Shown here piece after piece: positions 34,275 through 42,232 of a DNA stretch of 42,232 bases; the stretch's first letter is position 1; each line of letters starts with the position of its first letter. The stretch covers positions 1-42,232 of the forward strand of contig JAFASQ010000415.1 in assembly GCA_019244395.1 (NCBI GenBank). Reading direction: 5' to 3'. A model generated the notes under the pieces. The model saw only the letters and a program-made list of their open reading frames with translations. It made no database searches and was not told where the DNA came from. The position numbers were made by a program, and so were the translations under genes. The DNA is from Solirubrobacterales bacterium. Its GTDB lineage: Bacteria; Actinomycetota; Thermoleophilia; Solirubrobacterales; Solirubrobacteraceae.

Positions 34275-34766
34275 ATTAAACCGGAGATCAAGCGCCGTGA
34301 CGCAGCGAGAGGGTGCGCCCCGGCTGTCTCCTGAGATGCCGTTGGGAGACAGGTTTCCCAAGGTGGACAGCAGAGCAGCCCGCGTGGGCAGGGTAGCGAG
34401 TGCGCGGTTCGGGACGGTGTGCTCGGGACCGTCAGGTGGGCACGTCGTAGCCACCGTTGCGCATCTGGGCATCCGTTCGCTGAGTGCTGGGAAGCAAGTG
34501 GGCCGATTCGAGTTGGCTTTGAGCTTTGCGCGCACACGGCCACGTCGTGCCCGTTAGTCACTGGTCGGCTCGTGGGCTCCGGCCCTCAATGCCAATTGGC
34601 GGCCTCGAGCGCGGTAGGCCGGACGGATGAGAACCCGTTCGGCTCGCCGAGCGCCGCGCCCTGGGACGAAGACCAAACCCGGGGTGTGGCCAGTGACTCA
34701 CGGGCGCGACCAGTCAATCGACGCGGCAGGCTTGGTGCCAATACCAATCGACCGACGGAGGTCATC
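34275..34766. other. Upstream region of the hydrolase gene, no gene seen
   Basis: This is a 490-bp space between the second LAL gene and the alpha/beta hydrolase. The hydrolase frame stays open upstream to 34419, but that part does not resemble the family. It is a likely place for LAL binding sites; no clear operator or promoter stands out. Confidence 0.35.
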
Positions 34767-35618
34767 GTGAGCAAAGACGGCGGCGACACAGAACACGGCC
34801 AGACCCCGCTGATCTTCATACATGGGGCATGGCTCTCGGCGCGAAGCTGGGAGAACTACATCGAGTACTTCGGCAAGTGCGGCTTCGCAGTGTCCGCGCC
34901 CGAGTGGCCGCGCAAGCAAGGCGATGTCGGGACGATCCGCGAGACCGCCGACGCGTCGGCAGGGCTCGGGGTGCAGGAGATCGTCGATCATTACGAGCAG
35001 CTGATCCGCGAGCTCGATCAGCCACCGGTACTGATCGGGCATTCATACGGCGCGCTGTTCGTCGAGCTGCTGCTCGACCGCGGTCTCGGACGGGCCGGGG
35101 TGGCGATGAGCCCCGCACCGCCCAAAGGGATCCTCGCGCTGCCATTCTCGACGCTGAAGTCGGCCTCGCCCGTGCTCGCGCACCCGTCGAGATGGCATGG
35201 CGTCGTGACCCTGACGCCCGAGGAGTTCACCTATGCGTTCGTGAACACCTTCTCGGAGGAGGACGCGGCCGCCGCCTACGAGCGTTACGCGGTCCCCGAG
35301 ACCGGCCAGATCTTCTACGAGGGCGGGTTCGCGAACTTCCACCTGCACCCGCCGACCGAGGTGCACTTCAGGAACGAGGACCGCGCGCCGCTGCTGCTCG
35401 TCGGCGCGGCCGAGGACCATACCGTGCCGGCGTCGTTGACCAAGGCGCAGTACAAGCGCTACGAGCGCTCGTCGGCCACGACCGACTACCTTGAGTTCGA
35501 GGGTCGGCCGCACCTGCACATGGTCGCTGCCGACTGGCACGAGGTCGCCGCCGCGATCGAAAGCTGGCTGGACGGTGTCGTGGACGCGCCGGTCGCCGCG
35601 ACGCAGCAGGCGTCGTAG
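34767..35618 (+). CDS. Alpha/beta hydrolase (cytoplasmic)
   Basis: The protein is 283 aa from GTG 34767, fixed by GGAGG five bases upstream. It has the oxyanion motif IFIHGAW (16-22), nucleophile elbow LIGHSYGA with Ser93, acid Asp217 in GAAEDHTVP and base His249 or His251 in GRPHLHMVAADW. There is no signal peptide. The substrate is unknown; the family includes haloalkane dehalogenase-like enzymes, esterases and lactonases. It follows the two LAL regulators and precedes a TDT transporter gene. Confidence 0.9.
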   Translation: MSKDGGDTEHGQTPLIFIHGAWLSARSWENYIEYFGKCGFAVSAPEWPRKQGDVGTIRETADASAGLGVQEIVDHYEQLIRELDQPPVLIGHSYGALFVELLLDRGLGRAGVAMSPAPPKGILALPFSTLKSASPVLAHPSRWHGVVTLTPEEFTYAFVNTFSEEDAAAAYERYAVPETGQIFYEGGFANFHLHPPTEVHFRNEDRAPLLLVGAAEDHTVPASLTKAQYKRYERSSATTDYLEFEGRPHLHMVAADWHEVAAAIESWLDGVVDAPVAATQQAS

Positions 35619-35762
35619 GGCCAACGTTGATGACCCTCGAGTTGACCGAAAGGGTCGCGGTCGTCGCCGGACGCAAACAACTGCACTGCGGTGGCTGGCG
35701 CCCCGAGCTGTCGGTCGACCCGAGACGCCGGTGCGGATTTCAATCTTCCAAAGGAAGTCGTC

Positions 35763-36966
35763 GTGACCGATGACAGGAGCGAGACGAGAGGCGGCCGGAT
35801 CCGGCTGATCCTCAGCTGCGGAGCGGTAGTCGTTCGCCTGCCGCCGACCTTCTTCGCGATTGCGTTCGGCCTGGCTGGTCTGGCGCTCGTATGGCGGCTG
35901 ATGGCCTCGACGTATGGCTCGCCCGCAGCGCTAGCGGACGCACTGTTCCTCACAGCTGGGCTTGTATGGGCGCTGCTCATGGCAGGATCGCTGACGCGGG
36001 CGGTGAGGATGCCGCGAGAGATTCTGGGCGAGCTGCGCGATCCGGTCCTGTCGCCGTTCTGGGCACTTCCCAGCGTCATCGGAATGCTGCTTTCTGTCGG
36101 GCTCCAGCCGCATGCGCCGGGCGCCGGAAAGGTCGTGTTCGTCATCTTCCTGATCGCGACGGTCCTCGTCGGTGGCTGGGTGACAGGCCAGTGGATTGCC
36201 GATCCGCTCGACCAAGCCAAGCTCCACGTTGGCTATCTACTCCCGACGGTCGCCGGTGGGCTCGTGGGCGCTCAGTGTGCAGCGAGCTTTGGGCTGCGCG
36301 GGATCGGGTGGCTGAGCTTCGGGATCGGGATCGTCTGCTGGCTGCTGCTTGGGTCCCTGATTCTGAACCGGCTGTTCTTCGTCGAGATGCTGCCAGGGGC
36401 GCTCGTGCCGACGCTGGCGATCGAGCTTGCGCCACCGGCCATTGCCGGCAGCGCGTATTTCGCACTGCACGGCTCGGCTGCGGGGCCGGTCGCCTACGCG
36501 TTCGCCGGCTATGCCGCGCTGATGGTGCTGGTTCAGGTCCGGCTCCTTCCGTCCTATGCACGCCTCCGGTTTTCGCCCGGGTTCTGGTCGTTCACGTTCG
36601 CTTGGTGCGCGGTCGTCGGCTTGACACTTCGGTGGCTCCGGATCGAGCACCCGCCAGGCGAGGCCGTGTGCGCGGCCCTCGCGGCCGGGGGGCGTCAGCC
36701 TGCTCGTCGCTGCCGTCGCCGCCCGTTCAGCCCTCGCGATTTGGCGTGGCTTTGCACCCCGTTCCAGCGCGACAGCGTTCCCGTCGCAGGCGCCACCACT
36801 CTCAGCCGCGCAGGTCAACTATCGCTCGGTGGACAGTGAGGCGCCGAGCGCGAGCGAATCACCGCGCGCCCATCCGGTCGCCTCGCGGACCGAGGTCCCC
36901 GGAGCCGGACTCCGATCAGCGTCGTGTCGATTGCGTACCGCTCCTCACGCAGTCCCGACCCGTTGA
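35763..36966 (+). pseudogene. TDT-family (TehA/SLAC1-like) transporter with a frameshift near the end
   Basis: The start at GTG 35763 is supported by AAAGGAAG five bases upstream. About nine hydrophobic helices follow, with LPPTFFAIAFGLAGLALVWR as the first and a WALPSVIGMLLSVGL loop, as in tellurite-resistance/dicarboxylate transporters. In a run of six G at 36687-36692 the frame shifts. As written, the protein ends at 36839 with an Arg-rich tail. Dropping one G restores GGVSLLVAAVAARSALAIWR, which makes the last helix, and the frame then stops at 36964-36966 (400 aa). An extra G is therefore likely, from decay or sequence error. If real, the protein lacks its last helix. Confidence 0.75.
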
Positions 36967-37098
36967 TCACCCACAACCAGAGGTGATCGGTCTCCCGCCC
37001 CCGGGCGTCACCGGCGCAAACCACTCACGGTCGCAGAGCGCTGAAGCAGGCACCAACACACGAGACGGCCGTCCACCGCATACAACAGGAGGCACAGC

Positions 37099-37962
37099 AT
37101 GACATTCCAACGCTCCACATACATGGGCAGCGGCGATCCCGCGCGCAGGGACGCCAACTACTACCCCTGGTGGCTGGACAACCTAGCCGACGACGCGACC
37201 GGAGAGGGTGCGTTCATGCAAGGCGCCGCGCACGGCGCTGCCGCGGTTCGTTCGCTCGTGACTTACGCCCGGACGCTCTACGAGTATCAGGACTTCAACA
37301 ACTTCGGCGATTACGGAGACGACCGCTTCATCGAAGACTACACCACCCAGATTCGCGGCGAGCCCACGGGTGTGATTGTCACGGTCACCCGCAATGCTGC
37401 CGGGGACGCACAGCACATCGTGGTGAACCATCGGCCACGCGACTCAATGCTGCTCCTCGCTCGCTTGTGCGCGGGCGAGTTCGCCGGCACGTCCCTCGAG
37501 AGCCTCTTCGGCGACGGCAAGCCTGACTCCCGCACGAGTGTGGGCGCCACATACCTCGACAACATCAACGGGGTCACCGAGTATTACCCGGAATGGCTTG
37601 ACAACCTGGCCGATGACGCCACGCTGGAAGGCGCGGCGATGAATGGAACCGCCCGCGGTGCGGAGACCGTCCGATCAATCGTGCTCTATGCGCGCACGCT
37701 GTATGAGCATCAGGTGTTCAGATACACGGGCCCCTATGGCGGCAACGGCTTTCTCGAGCAATACACCACGCCGATCAAGGGCCAGGCCACCGGAGTCGTC
37801 GTCAGCGTAACGCGCAACGTCGCCGGCGAGGCCCAGCACATCTCGGTCAACCACCGTCCGCGCAGCTCGGTACTGCTCTTCTCCCGCTTGATGGGCGAGA
37901 AGTTCGCCGACACCGCCATCGGCGAGCACTTCATCCTCCCCACCGACCCCGTCGTCGGCTGA
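37099..37962 (+). CDS. Protein of two tandem NTF2/SnoaL-like domains
   Basis: The protein is 287 aa from ATG 37099, with AGGAGG six bases upstream. Residues 21-132 and 162-273 are the same ~112-residue domain twice (offset 141). Shared segments include WLDNLADDAT, YARTLYE, GVIVTVTRNAAG versus GVVVSVTRNVAG, AQHIVVNHRPR versus AQHISVNHRPR; by eye well over half of positions are identical. The pattern (N-terminal helices, then beta strands ending in VNHRPR) suggests the NTF2/SnoaL-like fold, which usually works as a dimer, so the fusion would be a covalent pseudodimer. The function is unknown. It lies between a transporter and a secreted hydrolase. Confidence 0.75.
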   Translation: MTFQRSTYMGSGDPARRDANYYPWWLDNLADDATGEGAFMQGAAHGAAAVRSLVTYARTLYEYQDFNNFGDYGDDRFIEDYTTQIRGEPTGVIVTVTRNAAGDAQHIVVNHRPRDSMLLLARLCAGEFAGTSLESLFGDGKPDSRTSVGATYLDNINGVTEYYPEWLDNLADDATLEGAAMNGTARGAETVRSIVLYARTLYEHQVFRYTGPYGGNGFLEQYTTPIKGQATGVVVSVTRNVAGEAQHISVNHRPRSSVLLFSRLMGEKFADTAIGEHFILPTDPVVG

Positions 37963-38353
37963 ACGGCGTCCCGGCAGACCTGGGTCCCGGCGCCCACCTG
38001 CCGCCCCCGGCGGACCGCTTGGGCTGCCTCCGATAACCCGGCCCAGGGCGATCCCAACCGCTTCGAATTTCACCGTCGCGCCGTATTCGCGACGATCTCG
38101 GAGCACGTCTCGCCCCGTACCGCTCACCGTCGTGTCGAGTGGTAGGCGTCCATTGCGCCGCTCGTGACTCATTGTGCCGCTCATCGGTTGTCGTCCTCGG
38201 ATCTCCCGCGTTGTGTGGAGCGCATCCCGAGCCGGTCACCATCGACTCAACGCGGATGACCAGTGTGTCACGGGCGCGACCCGACGCGGTCACGGTCACG
38301 ATCTGTGACGTCATCAAATGAATGGTCCGTCCGGGCTTGGAAAGGAGTTCTAT
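37963..38353. other. Intergenic, no gene called
   Basis: A 390-bp region lies upstream of the secreted hydrolase. A minus-strand frame beginning at 38184 (MSGTMSHERRNGRLPLDTTV) looks mildly protein-like but runs antisense into the NTF2-repeat gene, and I do not call it. Confidence 0.35.
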
Positions 38354-39193
38354 ATGTCCATCAAACCCACGGCGCGCGTCGGGCTTGCGGCGCTCATCGT
38401 TGTAGGGCTGAGTGTGGCACTTCCGCTTTCCGCCAATGCAGCGAGACAGTCGCGCGCGCGGCACGGTGCGACCAAGCCGACGATCGTCCTCGTGCACGGC
38501 GCGTGGGCCGACTCGGGGAGTTGGGACCAAGTCATCCGGCGACTGCAGCGCGATGGCTACACCGTCTCGGCGCCACCGAATCCGCTGATGGGCCTGGCAA
38601 CCGATTCGGCCACCATCGCTGACTTCTTGCACACGATCTCAGGGCCGATCGTGCTCGTCGGACATTCCTACGGCGGCGAGGTGATCACGAACGCGGCCTA
38701 CGGCGATAGCCAAGTCAAGTCTCTCGTGTACGTCGACGCCTACATTCCGGCGAAGGGCGACACACTGGAATCGCTTACCGGCGCGGGGTCGTGCTTCCAT
38801 GTGCCGCAGTCTGACCTCCCCAATCTGTTTGACTTCGTTCCGTTCCCCGGTGCCCCGTCCGGTGTCGTCGACGCGTACGTCAAGCAGAGCGTCTTCCCGA
38901 GATGCTTCGCGAACGGCCTCCCTGCCCGGGAAGCGGCGGAGTTGGCTGCAACGCAGCGCCCCCTCGCGACCAACGCTCTCACGGACCCGTCAGGCGCTCC
39001 CGCTTGGGCCACCATCCCGTCCTTTGCCGTCGTCGGCACGGCGGACCACGTGATCCCAGCCGCTGATCAGCTCTCGATGGCCCATAGGGCCGGCGCCATC
39101 GTCGCCAGGATCGACGCTCCGCACCTGTCGATGGTCGCTGATCCCCGCGCCGTGACGAACGTCATCGAGCGGGCGGCGACGCACGCCGGCTGA
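38354..39193 (+). CDS. Secreted alpha/beta hydrolase
   Basis: The protein is 279 aa from ATG 38354, with AAAGGAG six bases upstream. Residues 1-30 are a signal peptide (MSIKPTARVGLAALIVVGLS... SANAA). The core has IVLVHGAWADSGSW (44-57), VGHSYGG with Ser105, Asp231 in VVGTADHVIP and His257 in DAPHLSMV, a full catalytic triad. It is the salicylate-esterase/MhpC-like type often annotated as a generic hydrolase. It is an extracellular counterpart to the cytoplasmic hydrolase at 34767. The substrate is unknown. Confidence 0.9.
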   Translation: MSIKPTARVGLAALIVVGLSVALPLSANAARQSRARHGATKPTIVLVHGAWADSGSWDQVIRRLQRDGYTVSAPPNPLMGLATDSATIADFLHTISGPIVLVGHSYGGEVITNAAYGDSQVKSLVYVDAYIPAKGDTLESLTGAGSCFHVPQSDLPNLFDFVPFPGAPSGVVDAYVKQSVFPRCFANGLPAREAAELAATQRPLATNALTDPSGAPAWATIPSFAVVGTADHVIPAADQLSMAHRAGAIVARIDAPHLSMVADPRAVTNVIERAATHAG

Positions 39194-39213
39194 CACCCGC
39201 CGCAACACGCCCG

Positions 39214-39246
39214 GGCGCTCCGCCCCGCTTTCGATGGCGGAGCGCC
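39214..39246 (+). terminator. Hairpin after the secreted hydrolase gene
   Basis: A perfect 11-bp inverted repeat GGCGCTCCGCC / GGCGGAGCGCC has an 11-base loop and starts 20 bases after the stop codon. There is no strong T-tract. The position fits a transcription terminator. Confidence 0.5.
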
Positions 39247-39591
39247 GGCTCCTCCCAACGGCGGAGCGGTAGCAGAACGCACCTCATGACAGGCCGCAAG
39301 GCGAGGCGGGACAAGTAGCGACCGCCGGTCGAGTCGCGGGTAGGAGCCCGTATCACCCCGTTCCAGCAGAGAGCGACTGGACGGACGTGCCACCGGCAAG
39401 AGCCCCCACCGTCGTGGCCCGAGAAGAAATCCGGATTGTGGCCGACCGCTGGCCGGCGATCCGTCTAGCCGGCGCTAATGAACTGACGGTACGGACGACC
39501 CGCGCGTGGGCCAGGGCCTACGTGCGACCGGCCGTCGGAAGCGCGAAGGTCACAACGCACTTTCAACGACCAGATAGAAGGAGAGAACGCC
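39247..39591. other. Leader region of the GMC oxidoreductase gene
   Basis: 345 bp without a recognisable gene. It ends in a good ribosome site (AAGGAGAG at 39578-39585) for the ATG at 39592. Confidence 0.4.
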
Positions 39592-41320
39592 ATGGCGGGC
39601 TTCGACTATGACGTGGTGATCATTGGCTCGGGGTTCGCCGGCAGTGTGGCCGCGCTTCGTGCCGCGGAGAAGGGTTACAGGGTCGGCGTGATGGAGTCGG
39701 GCAGGCGCTGGGCGGACGAGGACATCCCGAAGACGCAGTGGGACTTGGCGCATTTCGTCTGGTTTCCGGGTGCGGAGCTGTACGGGGTGCAGAGGATCGA
39801 GTACCTCGACGATGTGCTCATCCTGTGCGGCGCCGGGGTCGGTGGCGGCTCGCACGTGTATGCGAGCACGATGTATGTCCCACCGAACCAGTTCTTCGAG
39901 GCGAAGGAATGGGGGGTATCACGGATTGGGCCGATGAGCTGGCGCCGTATTTCGACCAGGCCAGGAGGATGCTTGGCGTCGTCCGCTACCCCTACATGCC
40001 GACGGACGTCGACCGGGCGATCAAGCAGGTCGCGAACGAGATCGGCCGGGGCGAGACTCACAACAAGGCCCCGCTCGGCGTGTACTTCGGCACGCCGGGG
40101 GTCGAGGCCGAAGATCCGTACTTCGGCGGGGTCGGGCCGCGGCGGACGGGCTGCATCTCCTGCGGAACTGCAACAACGGCTGCGGCCGTAACGCCAAGAA
40201 CAAGCTGACGACGAACTACCTCTACCTCGCCGAGAAGCTGGGCGCGCGGGTTCACGATATGCATGAGGTGTTCGACCTGGTGCCGCTCGAGGGAGGCGGG
40301 TTCGAGGTGCATGCACGTCACCCCGGCTGGGCGCAGCACGCCGGGCACGTCGGCCACCACACGTACACGGCCGAGCAGGTGATCGTGGCCGCCCACGCGT
40401 ACGGGTCGGCCAAGCTCCTGCATCACACGCAGCACAAGGGTCGCCTCGCCGGGCTGTCGAGCGAGCTCGGAAAACGCGCGCGGACCAACTCCGAACAGCT
40501 CCTCTACATCACGCGGACGCACGAGGAGTGGGAGCGCGACCGGGAGAGGATCCACATCATGCCGGGGTCGGTCACGATCACCTCGGGCACTTGGCCGGAT
40601 CCGGTGACGAGTATCGAGCCGACCTATTGGGGGCTCGGAAGCAACGTCTTCGCGTTTCTCGGGACCTACCACCAGCACGGCGAGCAGAAGCATTCGTGCG
40701 AGTCCTGGCTCAAGGAGATCCTCAGGCACCCGAGCGAGGAGATCTTGCCCGCCGACCCGCGCCACTGGTCAGAGCGCTCCTTCGTTGCGCTCTGCTCGCA
40801 GACGACCGACACCTCGATCGAGCTCTACTGGCACGACGGCCTGCTCCGCTCAAAGCCATCGGGAACGCCGCCGTCGGTCCACGTCCCGGCGATCGAGGAC
40901 TTCGTCGACCGCGTGGCGAGGCAGTTGGGAGCTCACGAGGCGGCGCTGGCGACCGAGGTCATCAACCGCAACGCCTCCGCGCACGTCGTCGGCGGGATCC
41001 CAATCGGCGAAAACAGCGAGATCGGCGCTGTGGACCCCTACCTGCGCATGTTCGGCCAGCCAGGCCTGCACGTCATGGATGGGAGCGTGATGCCGGCCAA
41101 TCCGGGCGTGAGCCCGTCGCTCTCGATCACGGCCCTCGTCGAACGCGCAGTCTCGCTGTGGCCGAACAAGGGAGACGAGGACACCAGGCCACCCCTGGGC
41201 TCCGGCTACGAGCGCATCGACCCGGTCATGCCGCACCGAGCGTTCGTCCCCGCCGGCGCGATGGGCGAGCTGCGACTCGACGGCAACAAGTCAGACGTCA
41301 TCCCCGACTACCCCTACTAG
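39592..41320 (+). pseudogene. GMC oxidoreductase (cholesterol-oxidase-like) with two frameshifts
   Basis: ATG 39592 opens with a FAD-binding YDVVIIGSGFAGSVAALRAA (GSGFAG at 12-17). The frame breaks at the G run 39911-39916 (one base missing), after which GITDWADELAPYFDQARRML continues in another frame. It breaks again near 40161-40166 (one base missing) inside the Cys-rich motif GCISCG(N)CNNGCGRNAKN. The last part runs in frame to 41320 and has the conserved end MDGSVMPANPGVSPSLSITA. With two bases restored the protein is 576 aa, the expected size. The Cys motif and C-terminus place it with GMC/cholesterol-oxidase-like enzymes that oxidise alcohols of bulky substrates. A Rieske-type gene follows after 11 bases. 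Confidence 0.82.
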
Positions 41321-41331
41321 AGGAGCAACCC

Positions 41332-41699
41332 ATGAGCACACTCGCACCCGACACCCCTCGCGTGCTCGGACCGGCCGACGCGATCCCGAACCACTTCGTC
41401 GTTCCGTACTACCTCGACGACATCAAGCCACGGATCTCGGTTGCGCGGATCGACGGCAATCTGTACGCGTTCGATGATCTCCGCACCCGCGGCGGACAGC
41501 CGTGTCCACTGTCCGGAGGCCTCCTCAGCGGGAGACGCTGATGTGTCAGTGCCACGGATCCCGGTTCGACATCTCGACCGGCGCCGTGCGGAACGGGCCC
41601 GCCACCGCACCGCTGCGCCGTTACGGGGTGGCGGCACGTTTGCGCCGGCGACTTTGCCGAGGCCAGCTATACGATCACGTTCCTGAATCTTTTTCGTGA
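41332..41699 (+). pseudogene. Rieske-type [2Fe-2S] protein gene, decayed
   Basis: ATG 41332 (MSTLAPDTPRVLGPADAIPN) has AGGAG six bases upstream. The Rieske fold is recognisable: RISVARIDGNLYAFDD, then LRTRGGQPCPLSGG, and after a frame change near 41530 MCQCHGSRFDISTGAV and GPATAPLRRY. The first ligand pair should read C-T-H/C but is R-T-R here, so two cluster ligands are gone. Within the first frame the gene stops at 41541 (69 aa); the rest continues in the next frame to about 41610 before losing resemblance. It was probably an electron-transfer partner of the GMC enzyme just upstream. Confidence 0.7.
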
Positions 41700-41753
41700 C
41701 TTATTTCGTTTTCGACTCCGGATTCCGGTGCGAGTACGTGGTTGCGTGGGGCG

Positions 41754-42232
41754 CTAGGACGAGGCTTCTTCCTGCTGGAATTGCGCGACCGAAACGTAAT
41801 GTCGACCTTCCTTGCACCAGGTGCGATATAGCTTTCCGGCGAGACGTAGTTCTCTCAAGAGCGGGATGTACTCGTCTTCGGAGACGGGAACGGGGGGTCC
41901 CCAGTTGGGCAGTGGCGGGAGAGGGGCGTCGGGGAGCTCGATCTGTCGGAGGCCTAACTCTTGGAGCACGCGGTCGCGCGCTATGCCTGTTCGCCTGAGC
42001 ATGGTGAGGGTGAGGCAGGTCTGCTGCTCCCACAGCAGCGCCAGCAGGAGGTGATCTTCCCCGACCGTGGGGCTCCCCATCCCGACGGCGATTCCCTGAG
42101 CGCGGGCAATGACCGTCTGCGCGGACGGCCTCACGGATAAGGGCCAGCGCTCACTATCTGAGCCCGCTCGGCGGTCGCCGTGATAGTGCGGCGGCAAGAT
42201 ATCGATCTCGTGCCGGAGCTGGTGGTAGTCCA
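41754..42232 (-). CDS. Clp N-terminal (ClpA/ClpC N) domain protein, 5' end outside window
   Basis: The frame enters from the window edge (visible start DYHQLRHEIDILPPHYHGD) and ends at 41754, about 158 visible residues. The middle part, VRPSAQTVIARAQGIAVGMG, then VGEDHLLLALLWE and LTMLRRTGIARDRVLQELG, is one Clp N-terminal repeat, the substrate/adaptor-binding part of Clp ATPases. There is no AAA ATPase domain after it. The C-terminal ~60 residues (PLPPLPNWGPPVPVSEDEY to VSVAQFQQEEASS) are not recognised. Stand-alone Clp-N proteins are common in Actinobacteria and may act as adaptors. A TTG at 42197 is a possible internal start. Confidence 0.78.
   Translation of the reverse strand, partial: DYHQLRHEIDILPPHYHGDRRAGSDSERWPLSVRPSAQTVIARAQGIAVGMGSPTVGEDHLLLALLWEQQTCLTLTMLRRTGIARDRVLQELGLRQIELPDAPLPPLPNWGPPVPVSEDEYIPLLRELRLAGKLYRTWCKEGRHYVSVAQFQQEEASS

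Noticed and set aside
37675-38184. Minus-strand frame starting MSGTMSHERRNGRLP
   Set aside because: The first 50 residues look fairly protein-like, but most of the frame is antisense to the NTF2-repeat gene and there is no ribosome site or family match.

Overview
The window is GC-rich DNA with long, codon-biased reading frames. It carries typical actinobacterial gene types: an MptB-like GT-C mannosyltransferase, a PASTA-less membrane Ser/Thr kinase, an ECF41/SigJ-type sigma factor, LAL (large ATP-binding LuxR) regulators, and DUF3024. I infer an Actinomycetota chromosome, possibly a soil member of Thermoleophilia/Solirubrobacterales. No rRNA or other decisive taxonomic marker is present, so the class is a guess.

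Left part (1-17.5 kb): dense and mostly intact. A partial 3-carboxy-muconate cycloisomerase gene with a MarR regulator (minus strand) diverges from a secreted alpha/beta hydrolase. Next come two coupled GT-C glycosyltransferases facing a third, PIG-V-like one, with a strong hairpin between them. A minus-strand block follows: a gamma-glutamyl hydrolase (PuuD-like), a YbdK-type carboxylate-amine ligase, a tiny basic membrane protein, a secreted propeller-like protein, and a glyoxalase-fold protein with its AraC regulator. A transmembrane Ser/Thr kinase converges on a membrane-anchored PQQ-type propeller. That propeller diverges from an orphan ParA ATPase, which is translationally coupled to a very basic, repeat-containing protein ending in one membrane helix.

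Middle part (17.6-26.4 kb): begins with the 3' fragment of a tRNA-Ile(GAT), the usual footprint of an integrative element. Gene density drops and broken genes appear: a DUF3024 gene with two frameshifts, a DUF433 antitoxin-like gene next to a DUF5615 PIN-like toxin gene with two single-base losses, and a truncated VOC gene. Intact genes here are a DoxX-like gene with an ECF41-type sigma factor (one operon), a 14-helix MFS exporter and a zinc-free MDR oxidoreductase. Several 500-820 bp stretches show no recognisable gene.

Right part (26.4-42.2 kb): an isochorismatase-fold protein with Asn in place of the catalytic Asp; an Asp-box propeller overlapping a MoaD/ThiS-like ubiquitin-fold protein; two tandem paralogous LAL regulators; two alpha/beta hydrolases; a TDT-family transporter with a late frameshift; a protein made of two near-identical NTF2/SnoaL-like domains; a GMC oxidoreductase with two frameshifts; a Rieske-type gene that has lost its first cluster-binding pair and its frame; and a Clp N-terminal-domain protein running off the end. 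The two LALs probably govern the hydrolase/oxidoreductase genes downstream, but that is inference from position.

The items most worth following up are the ParA plus basic membrane protein pair, the tRNA-Ile fragment and decayed island beside it, the propeller-MoaD pair, and the concentration of one-base indels from 18 kb rightwards. Those indels are either real gene decay or sequence error.
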